This document shows, one piece after another, positions 19,050-27,254 of a stretch of 64,000 nt of DNA (the stretch's first letter is position 1; each line of letters opens with the position of its first letter). The stretch covers positions 3,822,943-3,886,942 of the forward strand of contig NZ_CP013141.1 in NCBI RefSeq assembly GCF_001442535.1. Reading direction: 5' to 3'. Source of the stretch: Lysobacter antibioticus. Lineage in GTDB: Bacteria; Pseudomonadota; Gammaproteobacteria; Xanthomonadales; Xanthomonadaceae. The notes under the pieces were generated by a model that saw nothing but the letters and a program-made list of their open reading frames with translations, did no database searches and was not told the DNA's origin. A program made the translations under genes and the position numbers.

Positions 19050-21364
19050 CAGCAGGTCTCCGGCACGACCGGCACCGGCAACAGCGGCGTGGTCGAGCCC
19101 GTCGAACCGCCGCCGCTGGCGTTGCCGCCGCCACCGCGCAGGGCATCCAGCGACATGGCTTCGCCGGCGACGACCGAAATGCCGAGGATGCGCGGCAGCT
19201 CCAGCCCGCTCATCTCGACCACGTCGCTGGCGCTGAGCTCGCCCTCGGCGAGCAACACGTCGGCGACCGAGGTCACGCCGGCCACGCGCGCGACTTCGGC
19301 CAGCAACACGCGGCTGGCGACGGCGGTGCGCAGCGGCCAGCCGCGTGCCGGGTCGGCGCCGCGCGGGGTGAACAAGGCGGCGTTGCGCGGCATCGTGCCG
19401 GCCGGGCCGATCGGCGCCAGTACTTCGCGCAGGCGGCGCTTGACGTCGTCGACGACCTGGGCGATGGCATAACCGGCGGCGGCCTCGATGCCGACCGAGA
19501 TCCAGATGCCTTTGTAGTCGGCGCCGCGGACGACCAGTTCGGTGGTGACCAGGCGGCGCGGGTCGAGATGGCGGCACAGCGCGTTGAGGAACAAACGGTC
19601 GGCGCGCGGCGCATCGGGTTGGGTCGGGTCGGAGCGCGGGATCGCCATCAGCGTGACCACGCCGGGCGCCGAGCCGGGTTCGTTCGGCGACAGGTCCGGA
19701 TGGAAGGCCGGCAACACCTCGATGCGGCCGATCTGCACGCCGGGCGCGCGGTAGGCGACCGACTCGAAGTCGTCGATGCTGACCATGCGGTCGCGATGCT
19801 GCAGATGCCGGCGCACTTGTTTCTCGCCGGTGTCGACCGATTCGGCGTCGGCGCCGCCCCAGGTCTGCACCGGGTTGAGCACGGCGAAGCCGGACGGCAG
19901 TTGCGGGGCGTTGTCGATCTTGCCTTCGGCGACGTTGCCCTGCGCGCCGAGACAGAATTCATACGCGGCGAACACGCGCGCACCGAGCGGCAGGCGGCGC
20001 CCGCGCAGGCCGTCGCCGAAGCGTAGTTCGCCGGCTTCCGGATCGAGTTCGAACACCTCGGTGGGACCGGTGTCGATGCAAGCCAGCTCGCGCGCGCTCG
20101 AACGCGGATCGGATACCGGCACTTCCGGCGCGGCCGCGGCCAGGTCGTCGATCTCGCTCCAACGTCTCGGTGCGGCTGCACCGACCCGGGTCGATACGCT
20201 GACCGAATGGCGCAGCACCGGCCGACGCGACAGTCGCCGCACTTGATCGGGCCGGCCGTCGCCGTCGGCGAGCGGTTCGGCGGCGATGCGCTGGATCTGC
20301 CGCACCGGCGTGGCGTTGATGCCGGCCCAGCGCATCCGCGCCTGCGCCGCGCCGTCGGCGCGCACGCGCAGCCAGGTGATCACGCGCCCGGCCAGGGCCG
20401 CGTCGTCGAGGGTCGGCGGCATGTCGCCGACGCCGCCTTCGAGCGGGTCGATATCCTGCCAGACCTTCAGTTGCGCGGCCGGCGGCAGTGCGAGCTGCAC
20501 TACGCCCGGCACCGACAGCAGATCGACTTCGGTGCGCGGTTCGAGTTGGCGATAGCTCGGCGCAGGACGGTCGCCGGCGTCGCGCGGCACGCGGCCGTCG
20601 GCCGGCACGCTCGGCAATTCGAAGCGCAGCAGTTGCCGGCTTTGGGCGTTGCCGGCCGGCAACAGTTGCGCGCCGACTGCATCCAGCGCCGGCACCAGAC
20701 CAAGGGTCAGGGTGCGGCCGCCGAGCGCATCGCGCACCGACTTCCACGGGTCGTCGGGCTCGCCGGGCGCATCGGTCTTGCGCGCCAGCAGGGCGATCCA
20801 CAGCGAGCGGTCGACGGTGTCGGCATTGAGGTCGACGCTGTCGACGACCTTGCGATCCAGCGCCAGGGTCTTGTACAGCTGCACCTCGGACGGGAATGGC
20901 AGTTGATAGGACGCGTACAGCAGCCGGTAGTAATCCAGCAGTTCCTGCGAGGGATCGTCGAGGCGGCGCTTGAAGTACACCCGCGCCTCGACCGGCAACA
21001 CATCCAGCCCGAGTTGGGTGCGGAACGGCACTGAGCCGGCGCGCACTTCCAGGTCGGCCGGCAAGGTTTCGACCTTGGGCAGGCCGCGCTCGTTGGCGAT
21101 CGCCACCAGGCCTTGCGCGGCGCTCGCGCTGGCCAGGGGAATGCGCAGCATCTGCAGGAACTTGAGGCGGTTGCGCTCCGGGGTCAGGTTGGCGCGGTAC
21201 AGCAGGTTCTCGGTGAGGAAGGAGAACAGCTGCACCAGGGTCACGCCCGGGTCGCTCTGGTTGAAGTTGGTCCACTCCGGCGTGTGCACGCTCGCCCGCG
21301 CCAGCGTGTCTTCCACCAGCTGGGCGAAGCGGCGATCGTCGATGGGCGGGGGCGTCAGCGGCAT
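19049..21364 (-). CDS. Baseplate wedge protein gpJ/gp6-like (Afp11/Pvc11)
   Basis: A 771-aa protein. The N-terminus (WTNFNQSDPGVTLVQLFSFLTENLLYRANL) is the conserved start of Afp11/gp6-like wedge proteins. The C-terminal part has the baseplate J hallmarks: VRRHLQHRDRMVSIDDFESVAYRAPGV and VVDDVKRRLREVLAPIGPAG. In CIS particles it forms the wedge ring that opens on contraction. It lies between gp25 (stop 21376) and the gp7-like wedge, the usual order, and overlaps the latter by one base. A Gly/Ser-rich C-terminus (GGGGNASGGGSTGSTTP) is an unusual flexible tail. Confidence 0.88.
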   Translation of the reverse strand: MPLTPPPIDDRRFAQLVEDTLARASVHTPEWTNFNQSDPGVTLVQLFSFLTENLLYRANLTPERNRLKFLQMLRIPLASASAAQGLVAIANERGLPKVETLPADLEVRAGSVPFRTQLGLDVLPVEARVYFKRRLDDPSQELLDYYRLLYASYQLPFPSEVQLYKTLALDRKVVDSVDLNADTVDRSLWIALLARKTDAPGEPDDPWKSVRDALGGRTLTLGLVPALDAVGAQLLPAGNAQSRQLLRFELPSVPADGRVPRDAGDRPAPSYRQLEPRTEVDLLSVPGVVQLALPPAAQLKVWQDIDPLEGGVGDMPPTLDDAALAGRVITWLRVRADGAAQARMRWAGINATPVRQIQRIAAEPLADGDGRPDQVRRLSRRPVLRHSVSVSTRVGAAAPRRWSEIDDLAAAAPEVPVSDPRSSARELACIDTGPTEVFELDPEAGELRFGDGLRGRRLPLGARVFAAYEFCLGAQGNVAEGKIDNAPQLPSGFAVLNPVQTWGGADAESVDTGEKQVRRHLQHRDRMVSIDDFESVAYRAPGVQIGRIEVLPAFHPDLSPNEPGSAPGVVTLMAIPRSDPTQPDAPRADRLFLNALCRHLDPRRLVTTELVVRGADYKGIWISVGIEAAAGYAIAQVVDDVKRRLREVLAPIGPAGTMPRNAALFTPRGADPARGWPLRTAVASRVLLAEVARVAGVTSVADVLLAEGELSASDVVEMSGLELPRILGISVVAGEAMSLDALRGGGGNASGGGSTGSTTPLLPVPVVPETC

Positions 21365-21375
21365 GGGTGCGGGCC

Positions 21376-21765
21376 TCAGATCACGGCCAGCGGAATGGCG
21401 AGGCTGATGCGTTCGCGCGAGGCGGTCGCGACCAGCCGGTAGGTAATCGTGGCCACCGCGGTCTCGGCTTCGGTGGCGTGCGCGGCCACCTCGACCGCTT
21501 CGACTTCGATGCGCCGCTCCCAGCGGGCCAGGGCGCGCTGCACCGCATCGCGCATGCGCGCATGGGTGGCCGGGTTGTTGGGTTCGAACAGGAACCGGGC
21601 CAGGCCGGCGCCGAATTCGGGCACGCCGACGCGTTCGCCGGGTTCGGTCTTGAGGATGACCGCGATCGATTCGCGGATGTTGTCTTCGCCCGAGGACCAG
21701 ACGAAGCGACCGTCGACGCCGACCCGCGGCGGAAACGACAAACTTGTGCCGAAGATGCTGCTCAT
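21376..21765 (-). CDS. Baseplate wedge protein gp25-like (Afp9/Pvc9)
   Basis: A 129-aa protein beginning MSSIFGTSLSFPPRVG. The ATG at 21765 overlaps the upstream stop as ATGA and has an AAGGA site. The gp25 signature is clear: NIRESIAVILKTEPGERVGVPEFGAGL, then ATHARMRDAVQRALARWERRI. In T4 and all CIS, gp25 joins the baseplate wedge and nucleates sheath polymerisation. Its size matches the family. Confidence 0.92.
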   Translation of the reverse strand: MSSIFGTSLSFPPRVGVDGRFVWSSGEDNIRESIAVILKTEPGERVGVPEFGAGLARFLFEPNNPATHARMRDAVQRALARWERRIEVEAVEVAAHATEAETAVATITYRLVATASRERISLAIPLAVI

Positions 21766-23816
21766 GACGAGTCCTTCTTGCCCTTGAGCCCGGGCACCGG
21801 GAAACAGATCACGAAGTAGGGCAGCCAGCGGAAGATCAGGTCGAACAGGATGACGATGATGATCAGCAGGATCAGCGCGCAGATGGTGATGATCGGAATC
21901 GACAGCGAGCAGATCATGCCGATGTTGATGCCGCCGCTCTGGCAGGGCGCGCCGTCGCCGGCGGGCAGGTCCTTGTGGAACGGCCACGGCAGCACCGACA
22001 GCACCAGATCGACCAGGCCCATGCCCTTGGCGCGTTGCACCTGGCCGCAGAGCATGTCCGAGAGCACGAAGGCGGTGTTCTTCTGATACTTGCGCAGGCC
22101 GGCCGGGCTGGTGTCGGCCGGCAGCGAGATGCGGATCGGCCGCGCCGGCGCATCGGAATCGAAGAAGCTGGCCAGGCGGAAACGTTCGCTCGGCGCCGAC
22201 AACAGCGGCGGGTGCAGCGGGCCGCAATCGCGGCGGCCGTGGACGAAGCGCAGCACGAACCAGCCGCCGTCGCCGAGGTTGGCGCCGAGGTTGTTGCCGA
22301 GCGCGTTCTTGACCTGCAACGCGAACGGCACCGGCGGCGCGTCGGTTTCGGTGGTGGCTTCGAGTGCGCGCGCGTACAGCGCGGTGAAACGGTCGACCTT
22401 GCGTGCGACGTCCTGGCCCGGCACGTTGCCGGCGACCGGGTCGGGGTCGATCGAGGCGTCGTCGCCGAGGCTGTCGAGCGCGGTGTAGGGGCCGGTCGCG
22501 GCGAGGCTTTGCTCGACCCCGGCCAGGCAGAAACTGAAGCGCGGCCAGTCCGGCAGGCCGCGGGTGTCGGGCGTGGCGGCGAAGGTCGCGGTGCTCGCTT
22601 CGAGCTTCTCGCGCACGCCGGGCGCGCGGATGGCCTTGAGCGCGGCGCGCATCGAGGCGGCGACCGGGTATTGCACGGTCGGTTGCAGCGCGGCGATCAG
22701 CGGGGCGCTCATGACCACCGTGCCGAGCCAGTCGTAGAGGGCGCGACGGTTGCTCGACAGCGCGGCATAGCCGGCGCCGTTGTTGTCGATCGCGTTCCAG
22801 ACGTCGGGCAGATAGGTCTGCAGATGGTCGGCGCAGTCCAGCAGGACCAGCCACGACGCGCTCTGTTGCTGCAGGTTGAAATTGAAGGCGCGGGTAACGC
22901 GATCGCCGGGCGGTTCGGCTTCGTCGCCGATGGTCGGCGTCGAGGCCGGCGCGGTGGCGAGCTTGAAGGCCGAGCGGATCATCGTCTTCCACGGCTCGCT
23001 GACGTCGATCTGGAACTGCGAGGTGCGCGCGAGCTTGGAGTTCGCCGGGGCCGGAACGCTCGGCGACAGTTGCTCGCGCTGGGCGGTCGCGTAAGCAGGC
23101 GAGGGCGCGGTGTCGACGCGGCAGCCGAGGTATTCCTCGCGGCGGCCGACCGGGACGCTGCCGGCCCACAGCGCACGGCGATGCTGGCCGTCGTCGAGAA
23201 AGCTCAGGGCGAATGTCGGCAGGCGGTCTTCTCCGGGCACGAAGTCGTTGTTGTCGTTGCAACGCTGCCAACGCGCGCCCTGCAGGTCCTTCAGATAAGC
23301 GAATTCGTGCAGCGTTCCGCTGGCGTCGCCGGGCACCGGCATCAGCCGTCGCAGCACCATGCTCACTTCTTCGCCGCCGCCGCGCACCAGCGCATGCTCG
23401 GGCAGGCCCTGGATGCCGCAGACCAGGCTCGCGGTGGCCACGTAATGGCGTTGATGCGCGGGTTGGTACAACTTGAGCGGCGGCGCTTCGGCGTCGGCCG
23501 GCGCGACACGCGGCTTCGGCCGCTTGGCTGCGGCGATGCGGCCGGACGCCTGCACCAATTGCGGCATCGGCGCGCGTTCGACCAGGTCCGGCGGGTCGAC
23601 CATCGGCTTGCGCCAGGTCTCGTAACGCGCGACGAGTTTGTCGATGCGGGTCGGGTCGCGCGCCAGGGTGCCGAGCAACTGCTCCATGAAGTCGTCGCTG
23701 GCGAAGCGCAGGATCGCCGGGCGCGCCTGCTCCGCAGTGGCCGCGGCGCCGGCGGTGTCGCCGAAGCGCGACCACAGCGGTTGCGGTGCCTGCCAACGCA
23801 AGGGATGGGCGTTCAT
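21762..23816 (-). CDS. CIS-operon protein with C-terminal membrane segment, function unknown
   Basis: A 684-aa protein. Residues 1-620 are soluble, with no named domain I can recognise. Near the C-terminus residues about 632-672 form a long, very hydrophobic segment (SIPIITICALILLIIIVILF) followed by FDLIFRWLPYFVICF and a lysine-rich end (KGKKDSS), so it should be inserted in the membrane. It sits among baseplate genes, between the spike and gp25, where Afp/PVC have no membrane protein. Streptomyces CIS loci encode a membrane protein, CisA, needed for particle action at the membrane; this may be an analogue, with no homology claimed. It could alternatively be a cargo whose hydrophobic tail is shielded in the tube. 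Confidence 0.6.
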   Translation of the reverse strand: MNAHPLRWQAPQPLWSRFGDTAGAAATAEQARPAILRFASDDFMEQLLGTLARDPTRIDKLVARYETWRKPMVDPPDLVERAPMPQLVQASGRIAAAKRPKPRVAPADAEAPPLKLYQPAHQRHYVATASLVCGIQGLPEHALVRGGGEEVSMVLRRLMPVPGDASGTLHEFAYLKDLQGARWQRCNDNNDFVPGEDRLPTFALSFLDDGQHRRALWAGSVPVGRREEYLGCRVDTAPSPAYATAQREQLSPSVPAPANSKLARTSQFQIDVSEPWKTMIRSAFKLATAPASTPTIGDEAEPPGDRVTRAFNFNLQQQSASWLVLLDCADHLQTYLPDVWNAIDNNGAGYAALSSNRRALYDWLGTVVMSAPLIAALQPTVQYPVAASMRAALKAIRAPGVREKLEASTATFAATPDTRGLPDWPRFSFCLAGVEQSLAATGPYTALDSLGDDASIDPDPVAGNVPGQDVARKVDRFTALYARALEATTETDAPPVPFALQVKNALGNNLGANLGDGGWFVLRFVHGRRDCGPLHPPLLSAPSERFRLASFFDSDAPARPIRISLPADTSPAGLRKYQKNTAFVLSDMLCGQVQRAKGMGLVDLVLSVLPWPFHKDLPAGDGAPCQSGGINIGMICSLSIPIITICALILLIIIVILFDLIFRWLPYFVICFPVPGLKGKKDSS

Positions 23817-23868
23817 GGCGTCCTCCGCGCAATGGCAGGGCGATCTCGGCGCGTGGCGGTCATCGGCT

Positions 23869-24591
23869 TCACCAGATGTTCCCCGCGCCCGGGGTGTAGG
23901 AGGCGCTGATGATGCTGTTGCAGATCACCGTGTCCGCTTGCACGACGCCTGAGAAGCGCGACATCGCCGAGTCGACCGTGACCATGCCGGCGCTGACCGC
24001 GACCTGGCTGGCGTTGACGGTGACCTTGGCCGCGGCGGTGACGGTGATGCCGGACATTTCCAGCTTCACCGAGTTGCCATTGCTGTCTTCGATCTCGACC
24101 GCGCCGGGGCCGTCCTTGAGGGTGAAGCTCTGTCCGCCCGGCGTTTCCAGCAGCAGCTGTTCGCGGCCGTCCTGGTCGTCGAGGGTGATCTTCACGCCGT
24201 TGCGCGAGCGCAGCACCTTCTTGTAGTTGTTGCCGGCGCCGTCCATCGACTCCGGCGGCTGGTCGCGGCCGTTCCACAGGCCGCCGATCACGTAGGGGCG
24301 GCGCGGGTCGCCGTGTTCGAAACAGACCAGCACTTCGTCGTCGACGTCGGGCACGAACCAACTGCCGCGGTTGTTGCCGCCGAACATCGTCGCCAGCCGC
24401 GCCCACCCTTCGTAGCGCTGACCGCTGGCGTCGGGCGACCAGGGCAGGGTGATCTGCACGCGGCCCTGGTTGTCGGGGTCCTTGATGTCGGTCACCAGCG
24501 CCACCAGCACGCCGTACCAGCGTCCGCCCCAGCCGCTCGGCAGGCGTTCGCTCAGCAGTTGTTCGAACGGCGGCAGCTCGACGATGCGCAT
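23869..24591 (-). CDS. Spike tip protein, gp5/VgrG C-terminal-like (Afp8 second half)
   Basis: A 240-aa protein. The N-terminal OB-fold signature of the gpV/gp5 family is present: GVLVALVTDIKDPDNQGRVQ, LPWSPDASGQRYEGWARLAT, VDDEVLVCFEHGDPRRPYV. From about residue 115 the protein consists of short repeating beta strands (ITLDDQDGREQLLLETP, KVTVNASQVAVSAG, MVTVDSAMSRFSG), the triple-stranded beta-helix needle. It would trimerise on the gp27-like hub encoded just upstream, three bases away. In Afp8, Pvc8 and VgrG both halves are usually one polypeptide; here they are separate genes, as in T4 gp27/gp5. Confidence 0.88.
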   Translation of the reverse strand: MRIVELPPFEQLLSERLPSGWGGRWYGVLVALVTDIKDPDNQGRVQITLPWSPDASGQRYEGWARLATMFGGNNRGSWFVPDVDDEVLVCFEHGDPRRPYVIGGLWNGRDQPPESMDGAGNNYKKVLRSRNGVKITLDDQDGREQLLLETPGGQSFTLKDGPGAVEIEDSNGNSVKLEMSGITVTAAAKVTVNASQVAVSAGMVTVDSAMSRFSGVVQADTVICNSIISASYTPGAGNIW

Positions 24592-24594
24592 GGC

Positions 24595-25662
24595 TCAGCC
24601 CCGTCCGATCGCGGGCCGGTCGCACCAGAACTCGGTGCGCACGCCCAGTTTGGGATCGAAGCGGATCTGCACTTCGGTCACGGTGTAGTCGCCTTCGAAC
24701 AGCGGCCCCACGCCCTTGATGGTCAGCTTGGTGCCGACCCGCAGCGCGTCCTTGGTCTCGGCCACGCCGTGACCGGTGATGAAGCGCCGCGCCATGTGGC
24801 GGAAGCTGGCTTCGGCCAAGGCGCGCGCTTCGCCGTCGGAACTCGGCAGGCCGTGGGCGAGCGCATCGACGCGTGCGCCGAAGGCCTGTTGCAAGGTCTC
24901 GGCGCCGCTGGGGCCGCCGTTGAGTTCGGCGCGGATCGCGGCTTCGTCGGCCTCGTGCTTGGCCACGCGCTTGTCGGCGACGCTCCAGCCGGCACCGACC
25001 AGACGCGTGCGTTGATGGGCGAGATCGGCGCAGACTTCGAATTCGCGCAAGGGCCCAGCCCAGGACAGCTCCAGGGATTGGCCGTTGCGCTGTGCGCGTT
25101 GCGCCGCCTTGAGCTGGCTGCCCTCGACCCAGATCTGCGCGTCTTCGCGCCGGGCCAGGTCGCGCAGGAAGGCCAGGTCGCTCTGGTTGACCTGGGCCAG
25201 CAATTTGTAGGTTTCGCCTTGCACGTCGACCTGCGCCTGCAGGCCGTGGTCGCCGGCGATGCTGCGCAGAATGTCGGCGAGGCTGGCGTCGGCGAAGGCG
25301 CGGGTGCGTCGGGTCATGCGCAGGTCCTGCAATCGATCCTCGGCGCAGACGCCGATCTGCGGCGTGCCGCCGTCGGGGAACTTCGCCGACAGCGCGCTGA
25401 TCCGGCCCTCGAACAACTTGCCGTCGCCGAGTTTGATGGTCAGCGGTTTGCCGAACTCGAGCAGGTCGCGGCCGAAGTGTTGGAAGCCGCCTTTGTCCGG
25501 GCCGCCCCAGTTGCCGAACACCAGCTCGCAACGGGCCAGGCCGGCCTCGGACTCGACGATGTCGAGCGACATCAGCGAGCTGGTCAGCGTGGCCTCGCGC
25601 TTGCCGTCGATTTCCACCGACGGACGCGAAGCTTTGATCGGCAATGTCGCGGTATCGCCCAT
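24595..25662 (-). CDS. Spike base/hub protein, gp27-like (phage late control D family)
   Basis: A 355-aa protein with the late-control-D/VgrG N-terminal pattern: SLDIVESEAGLARCELVFGNW, FGKPLTIKLGDGKLFEGRISAL, SDLAFLRDLARREDAQIWVEG. The C-terminal part forms the second barrel (HGVAETKDALRVGTKLTIKG, DYTVTEVQIRFDPKLGV). It forms the trimeric hub connecting the inner tube to the spike. Upstream is the small Afp6-like gene; downstream is the spike tip gene after three bases. Confidence 0.85.
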   Translation of the reverse strand: MGDTATLPIKASRPSVEIDGKREATLTSSLMSLDIVESEAGLARCELVFGNWGGPDKGGFQHFGRDLLEFGKPLTIKLGDGKLFEGRISALSAKFPDGGTPQIGVCAEDRLQDLRMTRRTRAFADASLADILRSIAGDHGLQAQVDVQGETYKLLAQVNQSDLAFLRDLARREDAQIWVEGSQLKAAQRAQRNGQSLELSWAGPLREFEVCADLAHQRTRLVGAGWSVADKRVAKHEADEAAIRAELNGGPSGAETLQQAFGARVDALAHGLPSSDGEARALAEASFRHMARRFITGHGVAETKDALRVGTKLTIKGVGPLFEGDYTVTEVQIRFDPKLGVRTEFWCDRPAIGRG

Positions 25663-25680
25663 GGACTCGCTATGGCTCCG

Positions 25681-25857
25681 TCAATGCGCCCAGACGCGCA
25701 GGCACTGCTGGTCGATCTGGCGCAACGCCGCCTGCACGTCGCGCGGTTCGAGCTTCTCCGGCGCCTCGCCCTCGGACTTGGCGCCGGCGTTCGCGTCCGA
25801 CTTCGCCGCCGGTCGCGGCTCGGCCAACACTTCGAATTCGTTGATGACTACCGCCAT
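25681..25857 (-). CDS. Small CIS protein, Afp6/DUF5908-like
   Basis: A 58-aa protein (MAVVINEFEVLAEP ... QLRVWAH-type end, CLRVWAH). The short N-terminal strand VVINEFEVLAE followed by a polar stretch matches what I remember of the tiny Afp6/Pvc6-type proteins (DUF5908). These are conserved in CIS loci but functionally obscure. It lies between the LysM-class adaptor and the hub gene; in Afp the equivalent lies just before the LysM gene. It is easily missed by automatic callers because of overlapping ORFs. Confidence 0.6.
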   Translation of the reverse strand: MAVVINEFEVLAEPRPAAKSDANAGAKSEGEAPEKLEPRDVQAALRQIDQQCLRVWAH

Positions 25858-25868
25858 GGCCGGGTTCC

Positions 25869-26771
<903 letters not shown>

Positions 26772-26790
26772 GACGTGGCCTCCGCGCGGT

Positions 26791-27252
26791 TCATGCGTCG
26801 AGCTCCTTGAGGGCCAGGGTCTCGTAGGCCACCTGCAGTTCCTCGATCGCCACCTGGCCGTCGCGCGCGTTCAGCGCCGGTGCCTTGAGCTTGACCGGGA
26901 CGCAGCGCGAGAGCTGGAAGCGTGCGCGCACGGTGCTGCCGTCGGCGGCGAACAGCACCACCTCGGCATTGGCGCGCAGGCGCGGATTGGCGACGCTGTC
27001 CTTGAACCAGCGCCACAGGTCGAAGTTCTCGGTCATGCCGCGCTTGAGGGTGAGCTGGCCGTAACTGACCATGCCGTTGAGGCGGATCTGCCGGTCGTTG
27101 GCGCCGCCTTCGCGGATGGTCTTGACCTCCATGTTCATTTCCAGGCCGTCGCATTCGGCGAACGCGGCGTTGACCAGCGGCTTTGCGTCGTCGCCGCGGT
27201 TGATCTCGACGGCGAAGTTGAAATTGGTGAACGGGTAGGGCTGGGCGGCCAT
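26791..27252 (-). CDS. Inner tube protein 2 (Afp5-like, gp19 family)
   Basis: A 153-aa protein, start MAAQPYPFTNFNFAVEI at 27252 with a GAGGAG site; the longer ORF reaches into the sheath gene. It shows the tube pattern NAAFAECDGLEMNMEVKTIREGG, YGQLTLKRGMTENFDLWRWF and LKAPALNARDGQVAIEELQV. In Afp/PVC the second tube paralogue makes the first, baseplate-proximal ring. It sits between the second sheath and the LysM-class adaptor, the usual order. Confidence 0.88.
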   Translation of the reverse strand: MAAQPYPFTNFNFAVEINRGDDAKPLVNAAFAECDGLEMNMEVKTIREGGANDRQIRLNGMVSYGQLTLKRGMTENFDLWRWFKDSVANPRLRANAEVVLFAADGSTVRARFQLSRCVPVKLKAPALNARDGQVAIEELQVAYETLALKELDA

Positions 27253-27254
27253 GC

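Noticed and set aside
15891..19472. 1193-aa plus-strand ORF
   Set aside because: Antisense to the gp7-like wedge, which has clear tail protein I motifs.
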